Position numbers and translations under genes: made by a program. The notes below the pieces were generated by a model. The model saw only the letters and a list, made by a program, of their open reading frames with translations. It was not told the origin of the DNA and searched no databases. A DNA stretch of 57,361 bases from Streptomyces sp. ISL-43 (lineage in GTDB: Bacteria; Actinomycetota; Actinomycetes; Streptomycetales; Streptomycetaceae): positions 1 to 57,361 of the forward strand of contig NZ_JAGGOT010000104.1 in NCBI RefSeq assembly GCF_018614195.1. The letters are read 5' to 3'. Each line of letters begins with the position of its first letter. Position 1 is the first letter of the stretch. Shown here in pieces: positions 1 through 9,397 of this stretch.

Positions 1-239
1 CGGACGTTAAAGACCAAGCTAGGGGTTGCTCCTCATAAGGATCCAGGGACGCTTCGTCCCGGCGGAGGAGGAAGTCGGGCCGCGGCGGTCTTTAACTGGT
101 TACTACAGGGCGGGAAGCAGGGGGGGTAGGGCTAGCACCCGTATGGATACGGCGCTTGGCACCAGCGCGCCGGAGCCCCCCGCCCAAGAGACTTTCGAGT
201 GAACCGACGGACCGTATGAATCGAGCGAGGGGAAACACC
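1..239. other. Left-edge intergenic region with nested inverted repeats
   Basis: No gene is supported here. Three inverted-repeat pairs nest inside one another: 10-bp arms at 6-15 and 87-96, 6-bp arms at 29-34 and 65-70, and a 6-bp hairpin at 46-60. Together they could form one long structured RNA or cruciform. A separate palindrome at 139-152 (CCGTAT, two bases, ATACGG) lies about 90 bp before the ABC operon and could be an operator. No function is assigned. Confidence 0.4.
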
Positions 240-1028
240 GTGACAACGGCTATGACCGAAACCAGGCACGGGGGCACTGGAGGGCATGGAGCCGTCGCGG
301 CGCGAGCGCGGCAGGTCGTCAAGGCCTACGGCTCCGGAGAGACGCGCGTCGTCGCCCTCGACTCGGTCGACGTGGACATCCACCGAGGCCAGTTCACCGC
401 GATCATGGGCCCCTCGGGCTCCGGCAAGTCCACGCTGATGCACTGCCTGGCCGGCCTGGACACGGTGAGCAGCGGCCGGATCCACCTGGACGAGACGGAG
501 ATCACCGGTCTCAAGGACAAGAAGCTGACCCAGCTGCGCCGCGACCGGATCGGCTTCATCTTCCAGGCCTTCAACCTGCTGCCGACGCTCAACGCCCTGG
601 AGAACATCACGCTCCCCATGGACATCGCCGGCCGCAAGGCCGATGCGGAGTGGCTGAACCGGGTCGTGGAGACGGTGGGTCTGGCGGGCCGTCTCAAGCA
701 CCGTCCGACGGAGCTCTCCGGTGGCCAGCAGCAGCGCGTGGCGGTCGCCCGCGCCCTCGCGGCCCGTCCGCAGATCATCTTCGGCGACGAGCCGACCGGA
801 AACCTCGACTCCCGGGCCGGCGCCGAGGTGCTCGGCTTCCTGCGCCGCTCGGTGGACGAGCTGGGCCAGACGATCGTGATGGTCACCCACGACCCGGTCG
901 CCGCCTCCTACGCGGACCGCGTCATCTTCCTGGCCGACGGCCGGATCGTGGACGAGATGTACGCGCCCACCGCCGAGCAGGTCCTGGACCGGATGAAGGA
1001 CTTCGACGCGCGCGGGCGGACGTCATGA
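240..1028 (+). CDS. ABC transporter ATP-binding protein (MacB/LolD type)
   Basis: This 262-residue cytoplasmic ATPase should power the FtsX-like permease encoded next. Visible motifs are Walker A GPSGSGKST, signature LSGGQQQRVAVARAL, Walker B IIFGDEPT followed by GNLDS, and the H-loop in MVTHD. The GTG at 240 is chosen because GAGGGG sits 7 bases upstream; ATG 252 is an alternative, and longer starts have no ribosome site. The stop overlaps the permease start (ATGA), implying translational coupling. Family knowledge: such pairs act in lipoprotein release, peptide or antibiotic export, or envelope sensing. The substrate cannot be inferred. It is very similar to the ATPase at 48211-48984. Confidence 0.93.
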   Translation: MTTAMTETRHGGTGGHGAVAARARQVVKAYGSGETRVVALDSVDVDIHRGQFTAIMGPSGSGKSTLMHCLAGLDTVSSGRIHLDETEITGLKDKKLTQLRRDRIGFIFQAFNLLPTLNALENITLPMDIAGRKADAEWLNRVVETVGLAGRLKHRPTELSGGQQQRVAVARALAARPQIIFGDEPTGNLDSRAGAEVLGFLRRSVDELGQTIVMVTHDPVAASYADRVIFLADGRIVDEMYAPTAEQVLDRMKDFDARGRTS

Positions 1029-3598
1029 CCGTCATGAAGACCGCGCGTCGCAATTTCTTCGCGCACAAGGGGCGGATGGCGCTCTCCGCCGTCGCCGTCA
1101 TGCTCTCCGTCGCCTTCGTCTGCGGCACCCTGGTGTTCACCGACACCATGAACACGACCTTCGACAAGCTGTTCGCGGTCACCAACTCCGATGTCACGGT
1201 CAGCCCGAAGAAGGCCGAGAGCAGCGGGGAGACCCCCGACACCGGCAAGCCCGAGTCGCTGGCCGCCTCGGTCGTCGAGCGGGTGCGGCAGGCGGAGGGC
1301 GTGAACTCCGTCGAGGGCGGCGTCGCCTCGATGGCCGTCACCGTCGTCAACTCCAAGAACGAGAACCTCGGCTCGACCACCGGCGCCCCGACCTTCGCGG
1401 GCAACTGGACCGAGAACGAACTCAAGTCGATGAAGATCATCGAGGGTCAGGCCCCGCGGGGCCCCACCGAGGCGATGATCGACGGTGACACCGCGAAGAA
1501 GCACCACCTGAAGCTCGGTGACGACATCCGCACCATCGCCGTCACCGGCGACATACGCTCCAAGATCACCGGAATCGCCGCCTTCACCGTGACCAACCCG
1601 GGTGCGACCGTCGTCTACTTCGACACCGCCACCGCGCAGCAGAAGCTGCTCGGCGCCCCGGACGTCTTCACGCACGTCAACGTCACCGCCAAGGACGGGG
1701 TGAGCGACGCGCAGCTCAAGCAGAACGTCGCCACCGCCGTCGGCGCCGACACCTACAAGCTGCAGACCGCGAAGGAAGCCGCGGACGCCAACCGCAAGGA
1801 CATGTCCTTCCTGAACATCATGAAGTGGGTGATGCTCGGCTTCGCCGCGATCGCCTTCCTCGTCGGCATCTTCCTGATCTTCAACACCTTCTCGATGCTG
1901 GTCGCCCAGCGCACCCGCGAGATCGGCCTGATGCGCGCCATCGGAGCCGACAGCGGCCAGGTGCTCAAGTCCGTCGTGGTCGAGGCCTTCCTGCTCGGTG
2001 TCGTCGGCTCGCTCCTCGGCGTCGGCGCGGGCATCGGCCTGGCCGTCGGCCTGATGAAGCTCATGGGCCAGATGGGCATGAGCCTGTCCACCGACGATCT
2101 GACGATCGCCTGGACCACCCCGGCCATCGGCGTCTTCCTCGGCATCGTCGTCACCGTCGTCTCCGCCTACATACCGGCCCGCCGGGCCGGCAAGGTCTCC
2201 CCGATGGCCGCCCTGCGCGAGGTCGGCACCCCCGGCGACAAGAAGGCCGGCCGGATCCGCGCCGCCATCGGCCTGGTCCTCACGGGCGTCGGCGCCGCGG
2301 GCCTGTTCCTCGCCGCGACGGCCGACAAGGCCGGCACCGGATCCCTGTGGCTGGGCCTGGGCGTCCTGTTCACCCTGATCGGCTTCATCGTGATCGGCCC
2401 GCTGCTCGCCGGTGTCGTGGTGCGTGCGCTGTCCGCCCCGGTGCTGCGGCCCTTCGGGTCCATCGGCCGGCTCGCCGAGCGCAACGCGCTGCGCAACCCG
2501 CGCCGCACCGGCGCCACCGCCGCCGCGCTGATGATCGGCCTCGCGCTGGTCGCCTGCCTGTCGGTGGTCGGTTCCTCGATGGTGGCCTCCGCCACCGACG
2601 AGCTCGACAAGTCGGTCGGCGCGGACTTCATCGTCCAGTCGCAGACCGGGCAGCCGGTCGTACCGCAGGCCGAGGAGGCGCTCCGCAAGACGCAGGGCCT
2701 GGCGCACGTCACGGCGTACCGGGAGCTGGACGCGAAGATCACCGCCCCCGACGGCACCACCGAGTCGGACGGCCTCGGCGCCCAGGACCCCACGTACGCC
2801 AAGGACATCCGCCGCAAGATGACCGCCGGCGAGCACGCCGCGGCCTACGGTCCGCAGTCGATGTCGGTCGGCTCGGAGTACGCCGCCAAGCACCACGTCA
2901 AGCTCGGCGACGAGCTGACGGTCGCCTTCACCGGCGGCAAGACCGCCAAGCTCAAGGTCGCGGCGATCACCAGCGACGAGGGCAACCTCGACAAGGGCAT
3001 GAAGTACGTCAGCACCGCCGTCGCCGAGGCGAACGTCCCGGCCGACAAGCTGCCGAGGCCGTTCATGGTGCTGGCCACCGCGAAGGACGGCCAGGAGAGC
3101 GCCGCGTACAAGGCGCTCAAGGACGAGCTGGCGCAGTACCCGCAGTACCAGGTGCTCAACCAGACCGACTACAAGCAGGCGCTGAAGGACCAGGTCGGCC
3201 AGCTGCTCAACGTGGTCTACGCCCTGCTCGCGCTCGCGATCATCGTCGCGATCCTGGGCGTGGTGAACACGCTGGCCCTCTCGGTGGTCGAGCGGACCCG
3301 CGAGATCGGCCTGATGCGCGCCATCGGCCTCTCCCGCCGCCAGCTGCGCCGCATGATCCGCCTGGAGTCGGTGGTCATCGCCCTCTTCGGAGCCCTGCTG
3401 GGACTCGGCCTGGGCATGGGCTGGGGCGCCACCGCCCACCAGCTCCTCGCGCTGCAGGGCATGAAGGTCCTGGAGATCCCGTGGCCGACGATCCTCGGAG
3501 TCTTCGCCGGCTCCGCCCTGGTCGGCCTGCTGGCCGCGCTCTTCCCGGCCTTCCGGGCGGGCCGGATGAATGTGCTGAACGCGATCGCCAGCGAGTAG
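1025..3598 (+). CDS. ABC transporter permease, FtsX/MacB-like
   Basis: This 857-residue membrane protein is the permease partner of the preceding ATPase. An N-terminal TM helix (about residues 17-40, AVAVMLSVAFVCGTLVF) precedes a large extracytoplasmic domain. A first FtsX block follows at about 265-400 (VAQRTREIGLMRAIGAD), then further TM helices, a second extracytoplasmic domain, and a C-terminal FtsX block with ERTREIGLMRAIGLS. The duplicated layout with 8-10 TM helices fits the actinobacterial single-chain MacB-like family. The ATG at 1025 overlaps the ATPase stop. A terminator-like hairpin follows at 3628-3665. A related permease lies at 45605-48157. Confidence 0.92.
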   Translation: MTVMKTARRNFFAHKGRMALSAVAVMLSVAFVCGTLVFTDTMNTTFDKLFAVTNSDVTVSPKKAESSGETPDTGKPESLAASVVERVRQAEGVNSVEGGVASMAVTVVNSKNENLGSTTGAPTFAGNWTENELKSMKIIEGQAPRGPTEAMIDGDTAKKHHLKLGDDIRTIAVTGDIRSKITGIAAFTVTNPGATVVYFDTATAQQKLLGAPDVFTHVNVTAKDGVSDAQLKQNVATAVGADTYKLQTAKEAADANRKDMSFLNIMKWVMLGFAAIAFLVGIFLIFNTFSMLVAQRTREIGLMRAIGADSGQVLKSVVVEAFLLGVVGSLLGVGAGIGLAVGLMKLMGQMGMSLSTDDLTIAWTTPAIGVFLGIVVTVVSAYIPARRAGKVSPMAALREVGTPGDKKAGRIRAAIGLVLTGVGAAGLFLAATADKAGTGSLWLGLGVLFTLIGFIVIGPLLAGVVVRALSAPVLRPFGSIGRLAERNALRNPRRTGATAAALMIGLALVACLSVVGSSMVASATDELDKSVGADFIVQSQTGQPVVPQAEEALRKTQGLAHVTAYRELDAKITAPDGTTESDGLGAQDPTYAKDIRRKMTAGEHAAAYGPQSMSVGSEYAAKHHVKLGDELTVAFTGGKTAKLKVAAITSDEGNLDKGMKYVSTAVAEANVPADKLPRPFMVLATAKDGQESAAYKALKDELAQYPQYQVLNQTDYKQALKDQVGQLLNVVYALLALAIIVAILGVVNTLALSVVERTREIGLMRAIGLSRRQLRRMIRLESVVIALFGALLGLGLGMGWGATAHQLLALQGMKVLEIPWPTILGVFAGSALVGLLAALFPAFRAGRMNVLNAIASE

Positions 3599-3627
3599 CC
3601 GCCCGCTCGGTCGTACGGGGGAACACC

Positions 3628-3665
3628 CCGGCCCCGGTCCACCCCTTCGGGCGGACCGGGGCCGG
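3628..3665 (+). terminator. Hairpin terminator after ABC operon
   Basis: A perfect 13-bp GC-rich stem (arms 3628-3640 and 3653-3665) with a 12-base loop lies 30 bp after the permease stop. No U-tract follows, which is usual for Streptomyces. Confidence 0.7.
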
Positions 3666-3829
3666 TCTGCGTTGGGCGGGGCCCGAGCGGCGGCCGCCCC
3701 GCCCGGCGCCGCGCCGCCCCGGCGCGGGCGGGCTCCCGTTTCCCGGCGGCACCGATCCCTCACGAGGGTGGCGACACCCCGCCCTCCGCCACGGCGCCGA
3801 TCCCTCGCGCGGGTGTCACCCCCGCGTCG

Positions 3830-3835
3830 TAGGGT
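3830..3835 (+). promoter_or_regulatory. Probable -10 element of mfd
   Basis: TAGGGT matches the Streptomyces housekeeping -10 pattern (TANNNT) and lies about 80 bp before the mfd start. No clear -35 is seen. Confidence 0.35.
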
Positions 3836-3914
3836 GGGAGCCCCCGGCCCGTGAGACGTGTCGGGCCCTTCGCGTTGCCGCCCCACGGCACCTCACCGGA
3901 CGGAAAGCCGCTTC

Positions 3915-6900
3915 ATGAGCCTGCACGGACTGCTCGACGCCGTCACCCGGGACCCCGCTCTCGCCGAAGCGGTCACCGCGGCCGGGGACGGCAACCGCAT
4001 GCACGTGGACCTCGTCGGCCCGGCCGCCGCGCGGCCCTTGGCCATCGCCGCGCTGGCCACCCGTACCGAGCGGACCGTGCTCGCGGTCACGGCCACCGGC
4101 CGGGAGGCCGAGGACCTGGCCGCCGCGCTGCGCTCGATGATGCCCCCGGGCCGGCAGGCCGAGGTGGTGGACTACCCGTCCTGGGAGACGCTGCCGCACG
4201 AGCGGCTCTCGCCGCGCAGCGACACCGTGGGCCGCCGGATCGCCGTGCTGCGCCGGCTCGCGCACCCGAGCAAGGACGACCCCGCCGCGGGTCCCGTCTC
4301 CGTCGTGGTCGCACCGATCCGCTCCGTGCTCCAGCCGCAGGTCAAGGGGCTCGGGGACCTCGTACCGGTGAGCCTGCGCCATGGCGAGAGCGTCGACCTG
4401 GGGGAGGTCACCTCGGCGCTCGCGGCCGCCGCGTACGCGCGCGTCGAGCTCGTCGAGAAGCGCGGCGAGTTCGCCGTGCGCGGCGGCATCCTCGATGTGT
4501 TCCCGCCCACCGAGGAGCACCCGCTGCGCGTGGAGTTCTGGGGCGACGAGGTCGAGGAGATCCGTTACTTCAAGGTCGCCGACCAGCGGTCCCTGGAGAT
4601 CGCCGAGCACGGTCTGTGGGCACCGCCCTGCCGGGAGCTGCTCCTCACCGACCAGGTGCGCGAACGCGCCGCGGCCCTCGCCGAGCTCCACCCCGAGCTC
4701 GGCGAGCTGCTGCACAAGATCGCCGAGGGGATCGCGGTGGAGGGCATGGAGTCCCTCGCCCCGGTCCTGGTCGACGACATGGAGCTGCTGATCGACGTAC
4801 TGCCCGCCGGATCGATGGCCGTCGTGTGCGATCCGGAGCGGGTGCGGACGCGGGCCTCCGACCTGGTGGCGACCTCGCAGGAGTTCCTGATGGCCTCCTG
4901 GGCGGCCACCGCCGGCGGCGGCGTGGCACCCATCGACGTCGGCGCGGCCTCGCTGCGGGGCATCGCCGACGTACGGGAGCACGCGCGCGAGCTCGGCATG
5001 ATGTGGTGGTCCGTGTCCCCCTTCGCCGCCGACGAGGGGGACCTGACCGGCGGTGACACTCTCAAGCTCGGCATGCGCGCCCCCGAGGCCTACCGCGGCG
5101 ACACCGCCCGCGCGCTCGCCGACACCAAGGCCTGGATCGCCGACGGCTGGCACACCGTCTACCTCACCGAGGGGCACGGCCCGGCCGCCCGCACCGTGGA
5201 GGTACTCGGCGGCGAGGGCATCCCGGCCCGCCTGGAGGCCGACCTCGCCTCACTGGAACCGTCCCTGGTCCACGTCTCGTGCGGCTCCCTCGACAACGGA
5301 TTCGTCGACCCGGTCCTCAAGCTCGCCGTCCTCACCGAGACCGACCTGACCGGCCAGCGCACCGCCACCAAGGACCTGGGCCGGATGCCCACCCGGCGCC
5401 GCAAGACGATCGACCCCCTCACCCTGGAGGCCGGCGACTACATCGTCCACGAGCAGCACGGCGTCGGCCGCTACGTCGAGATGGTGCAGCGCACCGTGCA
5501 GGGCGCCACCCGCGAATACCTCCTCGTCGAGTACGCGCCCGCCAAGCGCGGCCAGCCCGGCGACCGGCTCTACATCCCCACCGACCAGCTGGAGCAGGTC
5601 ACCAAGTACGTCGGCGGCGAGGCCCCGACCCTGCACCGGCTCGGCGGCGCCGACTGGACCAAGACCAAGGCGCGCGCGAAGAAGGCGGTCAAGGAGATCG
5701 CCGCCGACCTCATCAAGCTCTACAGCGCCCGTATGGCGGCCCCCGGCCACACCTTCGGCCCCGACACCCCCTGGCAGCGCGAGCTGGAGGACGCCTTCCC
5801 GTACGCGGAGACCCCCGACCAGCTCACCACGATCGCCGAGGTCAAGGAGGACATGGAGAAGTCGGTCCCCATGGACCGCCTGATCTGCGGCGACGTCGGA
5901 TACGGCAAGACCGAGATCGCGGTGCGCGCCGCCTTCAAGGCGGTCCAGGACGGCAAGCAGGTGGCCGTCCTCGTGCCGACCACGCTGCTGGTGCAGCAGC
6001 ACTTCGGGACCTTCTCCGAGCGGTACGCGCAGTTCCCCGTCAAGGTGCGGGCGCTGTCCCGCTTCCAGAGCGATTCCGAGTCCAAGGCGACGCTGGAGGG
6101 CATGCGCGAGGGCGCGGTGGACATCGTCATCGGCACGCACCGGCTCTTCTCGCAGGAGACCAAGTTCAAGGACCTGGGCCTGGTCATCGTCGACGAGGAG
6201 CAGCGGTTCGGCGTCGAGCACAAGGAGCAGCTGAAGAAGCTGCGCGCCAACGTCGACGTGCTGACCATGTCCGCGACGCCGATCCCGCGCACCCTGGAGA
6301 TGGCGGTCACCGGCATCCGCGAGATGTCCACGATCACCACCCCGCCCGAGGAGCGCCACCCGGTCCTGACCTTCGTCGGCCCCTACGAGGAGAAGCAGAT
6401 CGGCGCGGCCATCCGCCGCGAACTGCTGCGCGAGGGCCAGTGCTTCTACATCCACAACCGGGTCGAGTCCATCGACCGGGCGGCCGCCAAGCTGCGCGAG
6501 ATCGTGCCCGAGGCGCGCATCGCGACGGCGCACGGGCAGATGTCCGAACAGGCCCTGGAACAGGTCGTGGTGGACTTCTGGGAGAGGAAGTTCGACGTCC
6601 TCGTCTCGACGACGATCGTCGAGTCCGGCATCGACATCTCCAATGCCAACACCCTCATCGTCGAGCGCGGCGACAACTTCGGCCTCTCCCAACTCCACCA
6701 GCTGCGCGGCCGCGTGGGCCGGGGCCGTGAGCGCGGGTACGCGTACTTCCTCTACCCGCCGGAGAAGCCGCTGACCGAGACCGCCCACGAGCGGCTCGCG
6801 ACGATCGCCCAGCACACCGAGATGGGCGCCGGCATGTACGTGGCGATGAAGGACCTGGAGATCCGCGGCGCGGGCAACCTGCTCGGCGGCGAGCAGTCGG

Positions 6901-7460
6901 GCCACATCGCGGGCGTCGGCTTCGACCTCTACATCCGCATGGTCGGCGAGGCCGTGGCCGACTACCGGGCCGCCATCGAGGGCGGGGTGGAGGAGGAGCC
7001 GCCGCTGGAGGTGAAGATCGAGCTGCCGGTGGACGCGCACGTCCCGCACGACTACGCGCCGGGCGAGCGGCTGCGCCTGCAGGCGTACCGGTCGATCGCG
7101 GCCGCCAACTCCGAAGAGGACGTCAAGGCCGTGCGCGAGGAGCTCACCGACCGCTACGGCAAGCTGCCGGAGCCGGTGGAGAACCTGCTGCTGGTGGCCG
7201 GACTGCGGATGCTCGCCCGCGCCTGCGGGGTCGGCGACATCACCCTGCAGGGGCCCAACATCCGCTTCGGACCGGTGGGATTGCGCGAGTCGCAGGAGCT
7301 GCGCCTGAAGCGGCTCTACCCGGGCTCGGTGCTCAAGCCGGCCACCTCGCAGGTGCTGATCCCGCGGCCCAAGACGGCCAGGGTGGGCGGGAAGCCGCTC
7401 GTCGGGCGGGAACTGCTGGGCTGGACGGGGGAGTTCCTCGCCACGATCCTCGGCTCGTAG
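3915..7460 (+). CDS. mfd: Transcription-repair coupling factor Mfd
   Basis: This 1181-residue SF2 translocase displaces stalled RNA polymerase and recruits UvrA/UvrB. Domains in order: UvrB-like N-terminal region with YPSWETLPHERLSPR (about 90-105), RNA-polymerase-interacting CarD-like domain (about 505-570, YIVHEQHGVGRY), helicase motif I GDVGYGKTE (about 659), motif II DEEQ (about 760), motif VI region LRGRVGRGRERGYAY, and a C-terminal TRCF domain. Length fits actinobacterial Mfd. The ATG at 3915 has GGAAAG upstream and gives the expected N-terminus MSLHGLL. The stop lies inside a 25-bp tandem repeat (see 7453-7524). Confidence 0.97.
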   Translation: MSLHGLLDAVTRDPALAEAVTAAGDGNRMHVDLVGPAAARPLAIAALATRTERTVLAVTATGREAEDLAAALRSMMPPGRQAEVVDYPSWETLPHERLSPRSDTVGRRIAVLRRLAHPSKDDPAAGPVSVVVAPIRSVLQPQVKGLGDLVPVSLRHGESVDLGEVTSALAAAAYARVELVEKRGEFAVRGGILDVFPPTEEHPLRVEFWGDEVEEIRYFKVADQRSLEIAEHGLWAPPCRELLLTDQVRERAAALAELHPELGELLHKIAEGIAVEGMESLAPVLVDDMELLIDVLPAGSMAVVCDPERVRTRASDLVATSQEFLMASWAATAGGGVAPIDVGAASLRGIADVREHARELGMMWWSVSPFAADEGDLTGGDTLKLGMRAPEAYRGDTARALADTKAWIADGWHTVYLTEGHGPAARTVEVLGGEGIPARLEADLASLEPSLVHVSCGSLDNGFVDPVLKLAVLTETDLTGQRTATKDLGRMPTRRRKTIDPLTLEAGDYIVHEQHGVGRYVEMVQRTVQGATREYLLVEYAPAKRGQPGDRLYIPTDQLEQVTKYVGGEAPTLHRLGGADWTKTKARAKKAVKEIAADLIKLYSARMAAPGHTFGPDTPWQRELEDAFPYAETPDQLTTIAEVKEDMEKSVPMDRLICGDVGYGKTEIAVRAAFKAVQDGKQVAVLVPTTLLVQQHFGTFSERYAQFPVKVRALSRFQSDSESKATLEGMREGAVDIVIGTHRLFSQETKFKDLGLVIVDEEQRFGVEHKEQLKKLRANVDVLTMSATPIPRTLEMAVTGIREMSTITTPPEERHPVLTFVGPYEEKQIGAAIRRELLREGQCFYIHNRVESIDRAAAKLREIVPEARIATAHGQMSEQALEQVVVDFWERKFDVLVSTTIVESGIDISNANTLIVERGDNFGLSQLHQLRGRVGRGRERGYAYFLYPPEKPLTETAHERLATIAQHTEMGAGMYVAMKDLEIRGAGNLLGGEQSGHIAGVGFDLYIRMVGEAVADYRAAIEGGVEEEPPLEVKIELPVDAHVPHDYAPGERLRLQAYRSIAAANSEEDVKAVREELTDRYGKLPEPVENLLLVAGLRMLARACGVGDITLQGPNIRFGPVGLRESQELRLKRLYPGSVLKPATSQVLIPRPKTARVGGKPLVGRELLGWTGEFLATILGS

Positions 7461-7524
7461 CCCGGCTCCCGGCCTGCGCTCGTAGCCCGGCTCCCGGCCT
7501 GCGCTCGTAGCCCGGCTCCCGGCC
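7453..7524. repeat. 25-bp tandem repeat spanning the mfd stop codon
   Basis: Two exact 25-bp copies (7453-7477, 7478-7502) and a 22-bp third copy (7503-7524). Each contains TAG. The first TAG is the mfd stop. Because 25 is not a multiple of three, the three TAGs at 7458, 7483 and 7508 fall in all three forward frames. Confidence 0.95.
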
Positions 7525-7656
7525 CGCCCGTTTGCGACGCTACGCGGGTTTCGCGGCATTCGCTCGCTGGGAGTCGCGGCAGGGGCCCGGCGCCCTTGGG
7601 GCGGCGGTCTTCGAGGTCCCCTCGTTCGCCGGCAAGGTGTCCTCACCCGCCGTCGG

Positions 7657-8128
7657 CTACGCCTTCTTCCAGTCCTGGCAGTCGGTGGTCTTGAAGTAGC
7701 CGTCGCCGGCGGCGATCGTCACGACGGCCTGCCCGGTGGGGTTCTCGTTCGCGGTGATCGAATCGGTGCTGCCCGAGGCGTCCTTGGTGCGCTCCCAGTA
7801 GCAGCCGGTGCCGTCCTCGGTGGAGCCGGCGGACTTGTAGGTGCCGGGGGCGATGTCCACGCCGACCTTCAGCATCCCGGCCTTGCCCGCGGCCTCCGCC
7901 TTCGGGGTTCCGGCCGCCTTGGGGTCCACGGCTTCCCAGTCCTTGCAGTCCTGGGACTTGAAGATCTTGTCGGAGGCCTCGATGGTCACGTACGTGGACC
8001 CGACCGCGTTCTCGTTGTCGAGGAGCGAGTCGACCTCGCCCGAGGAGTCCTTGGCCCGCTCCCAGTAGCAGTTGGCCTTCTCGCCGTTGCCGGTCGAGCG
8101 GTAGGTGCCGGGCTGGACGTCGTTCCTC
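7657..8128 (-). pseudogene. 3' fragment of a secreted Cys/Trp repeat protein
   Basis: The minus strand encodes two copies of a repeat of about 70 residues. Each has GTY-S-G, a CYWER motif, DSGxxDS-like and NEN-G motifs, VTI, FK, and a final DCxDW. Copy 1 begins at DVQPGTYRS (about 8115) and copy 2 at DIAPGTYKS. The reading ends in TAG at 7657-7659. Proteins with these repeats in Streptomyces are normally exported and carry a signal peptide. Here the similarity stops near 8128 with no start, signal peptide or ribosome site, and the DNA beyond belongs to a gene on the other strand. I read this as a gene that lost its 5' end. Confidence 0.7.
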
Positions 8129-9208
8129 ATGCCGCCCGCCGTCGCCGCCCGCCGCTCCGGCCGCCGCATCCGCGCCGACCTGCTGCGCCGGGGCGCGCTG
8201 CGCGCCGTCGTAGCCCTGCCGGCGGGGGCCGCGCCGCCGTACGGGATCCCGCTGCACCTGTGGGTGCTGCGGCGGCCCGCCGCACACGGGGCGCCGCCCT
8301 CCGGGCTGCTCCTCGTGGACACCGCCGGACTCGCCGCCGAAGGGCAGACCCGGGCCGAGTGGCCCGCCGTGCACGAGGTGGTGGAGGGGACCTGGGCGGC
8401 GTACGACCGCGCCGGCGCGGTTCCGGAGGTCCCCGGCGTCAGCCGGGTCGTCCCCGTCATCGACCTGCTCGACGACGACGTGGACCTGACCCCGGCCCGC
8501 CACCTGCCGCCGCCCACCGCCGGCGGCGGCGTGGCCGAGCTGGCCGCCGTACGGGAACGGCTCGACGCGACGCTGAACCGCGCGGCCCGGCTCACCCCGC
8601 CGCCCCCGCCCCCCGCCGGCCCGCCGGCCCGGGCCGGCGAACCCCCGGCCCGGCTGCCGCTCACCACCATCGGCGAACTCGCCCGCGCCGGAGCCCTGCT
8701 GCTGCACGCGGGCACCGGCAGCGGGGCCGGCCCGGCCCCCGTACTCACCGAGCACGACGTGGCCGCGGGGACCGGGCCCTCCGGGACCCTGGCCGCCGCC
8801 GCGGAGGTACCCCTGCTCACCGCGCCCGGCGACGTGGTCGTCCCGCTCGCCGGCGGCGCGGGCGTCGCCCGTGTCGTCGACGCGGCCACCGCCGGGGCGG
8901 CGCTCGGCAAGGGCCTGCACCTGCTGCGGCCCGACCCGGCCGCGCTCGACCCCTGGTTCCTGGCCGGATTCCTGCGCGGCACCGCCAACAACCGCCGCGC
9001 CAGCAGCCACGCCTCCACCACGACGCGGCTCGACGTGCGCAGGCTCCGGCTGCCCCGGCTGCCGCTGGCCGAGCAGGAGGTCTACGGGGCGCGCTTCCGG
9101 GAGCTCGCCGAGTTCGAGGACGCGCTGCGGTTGGCGGCGAGGCTCGGGGAGCAGCTCGTACAGGGGTTGTACGACGGGCTGTCGGACGGCACGGTGAGGC
9201 CGCGGTGA
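8117..9208 (+). pseudogene. 3' fragment of an N-6 DNA methylase (HsdM-like)
   Basis: The frame from about 8117 encodes the C-terminal half of a Streptomyces N-6 DNA methylase-type protein. ARRSGRRIRADLLRRGALRAVVALP and the following LHLWVLRRP with LLLVDTAGLA are typical of the region after the catalytic core. Further on is a target-recognition-like part ending with AEFEDALRLAARLGEQLVQGLYDGL. The S-adenosylmethionine motif and the NPPY/F-type catalytic motif are missing, because similarity begins abruptly where the minus-strand fragment also breaks. An ATG at 8129 could start a peptide of about 359 residues, but it would not be an active methyltransferase. Confidence 0.7.
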
Positions 9209-9397
9209 GGCCGGCGTGACGTCCGGGCAGGGCCCGCGCGGGGGGCTGGGCGAGGTCTGCGCGGGGCCCGCGCGGAGGCCCGTGTAAGGGCCCGGCTGCG
9301 ACCGTGCAACGGTTGGGCGCATCAGCTCACTCCGGCCGGAAACGCTGTATACGCTCAGGCCCGGAACCCCCGTTCGTACGGCCCGTCAGGAGCATCG
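9209..9397. other. Intergenic region before the kinase cluster
   Basis: No gene seen. It contains a -10-like TATACG near 9347-9352 and a ribosome site (AGGAG) shortly before the ATG at 9398. Confidence 0.4.

Larger units (their letters stand above)
3599..3914. other. Intergenic region upstream of mfd
   Basis: This gap of about 316 bp holds the terminator at 3628-3665, a GC-rich stretch, and an imperfect direct repeat (about 3748-3780 and 3793-3823) in which each copy contains CCGATCCCTC followed by a complementary GGG. A -10-like TAGGGT lies at 3830-3835. No coding sequence is supported. Confidence 0.5.

Noticed and set aside
908..3886. Long open frame (about 990 codons) on the minus strand opposite the permease
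   Set aside because: It mirrors the high-GC third-position bias of the real permease, and its product is rich in His, Arg, Asp and Gly with no domain.
5250..7646. Long minus-strand open frame opposite mfd
   Set aside because: Antisense shadow. mfd on the plus strand has all expected helicase motifs.
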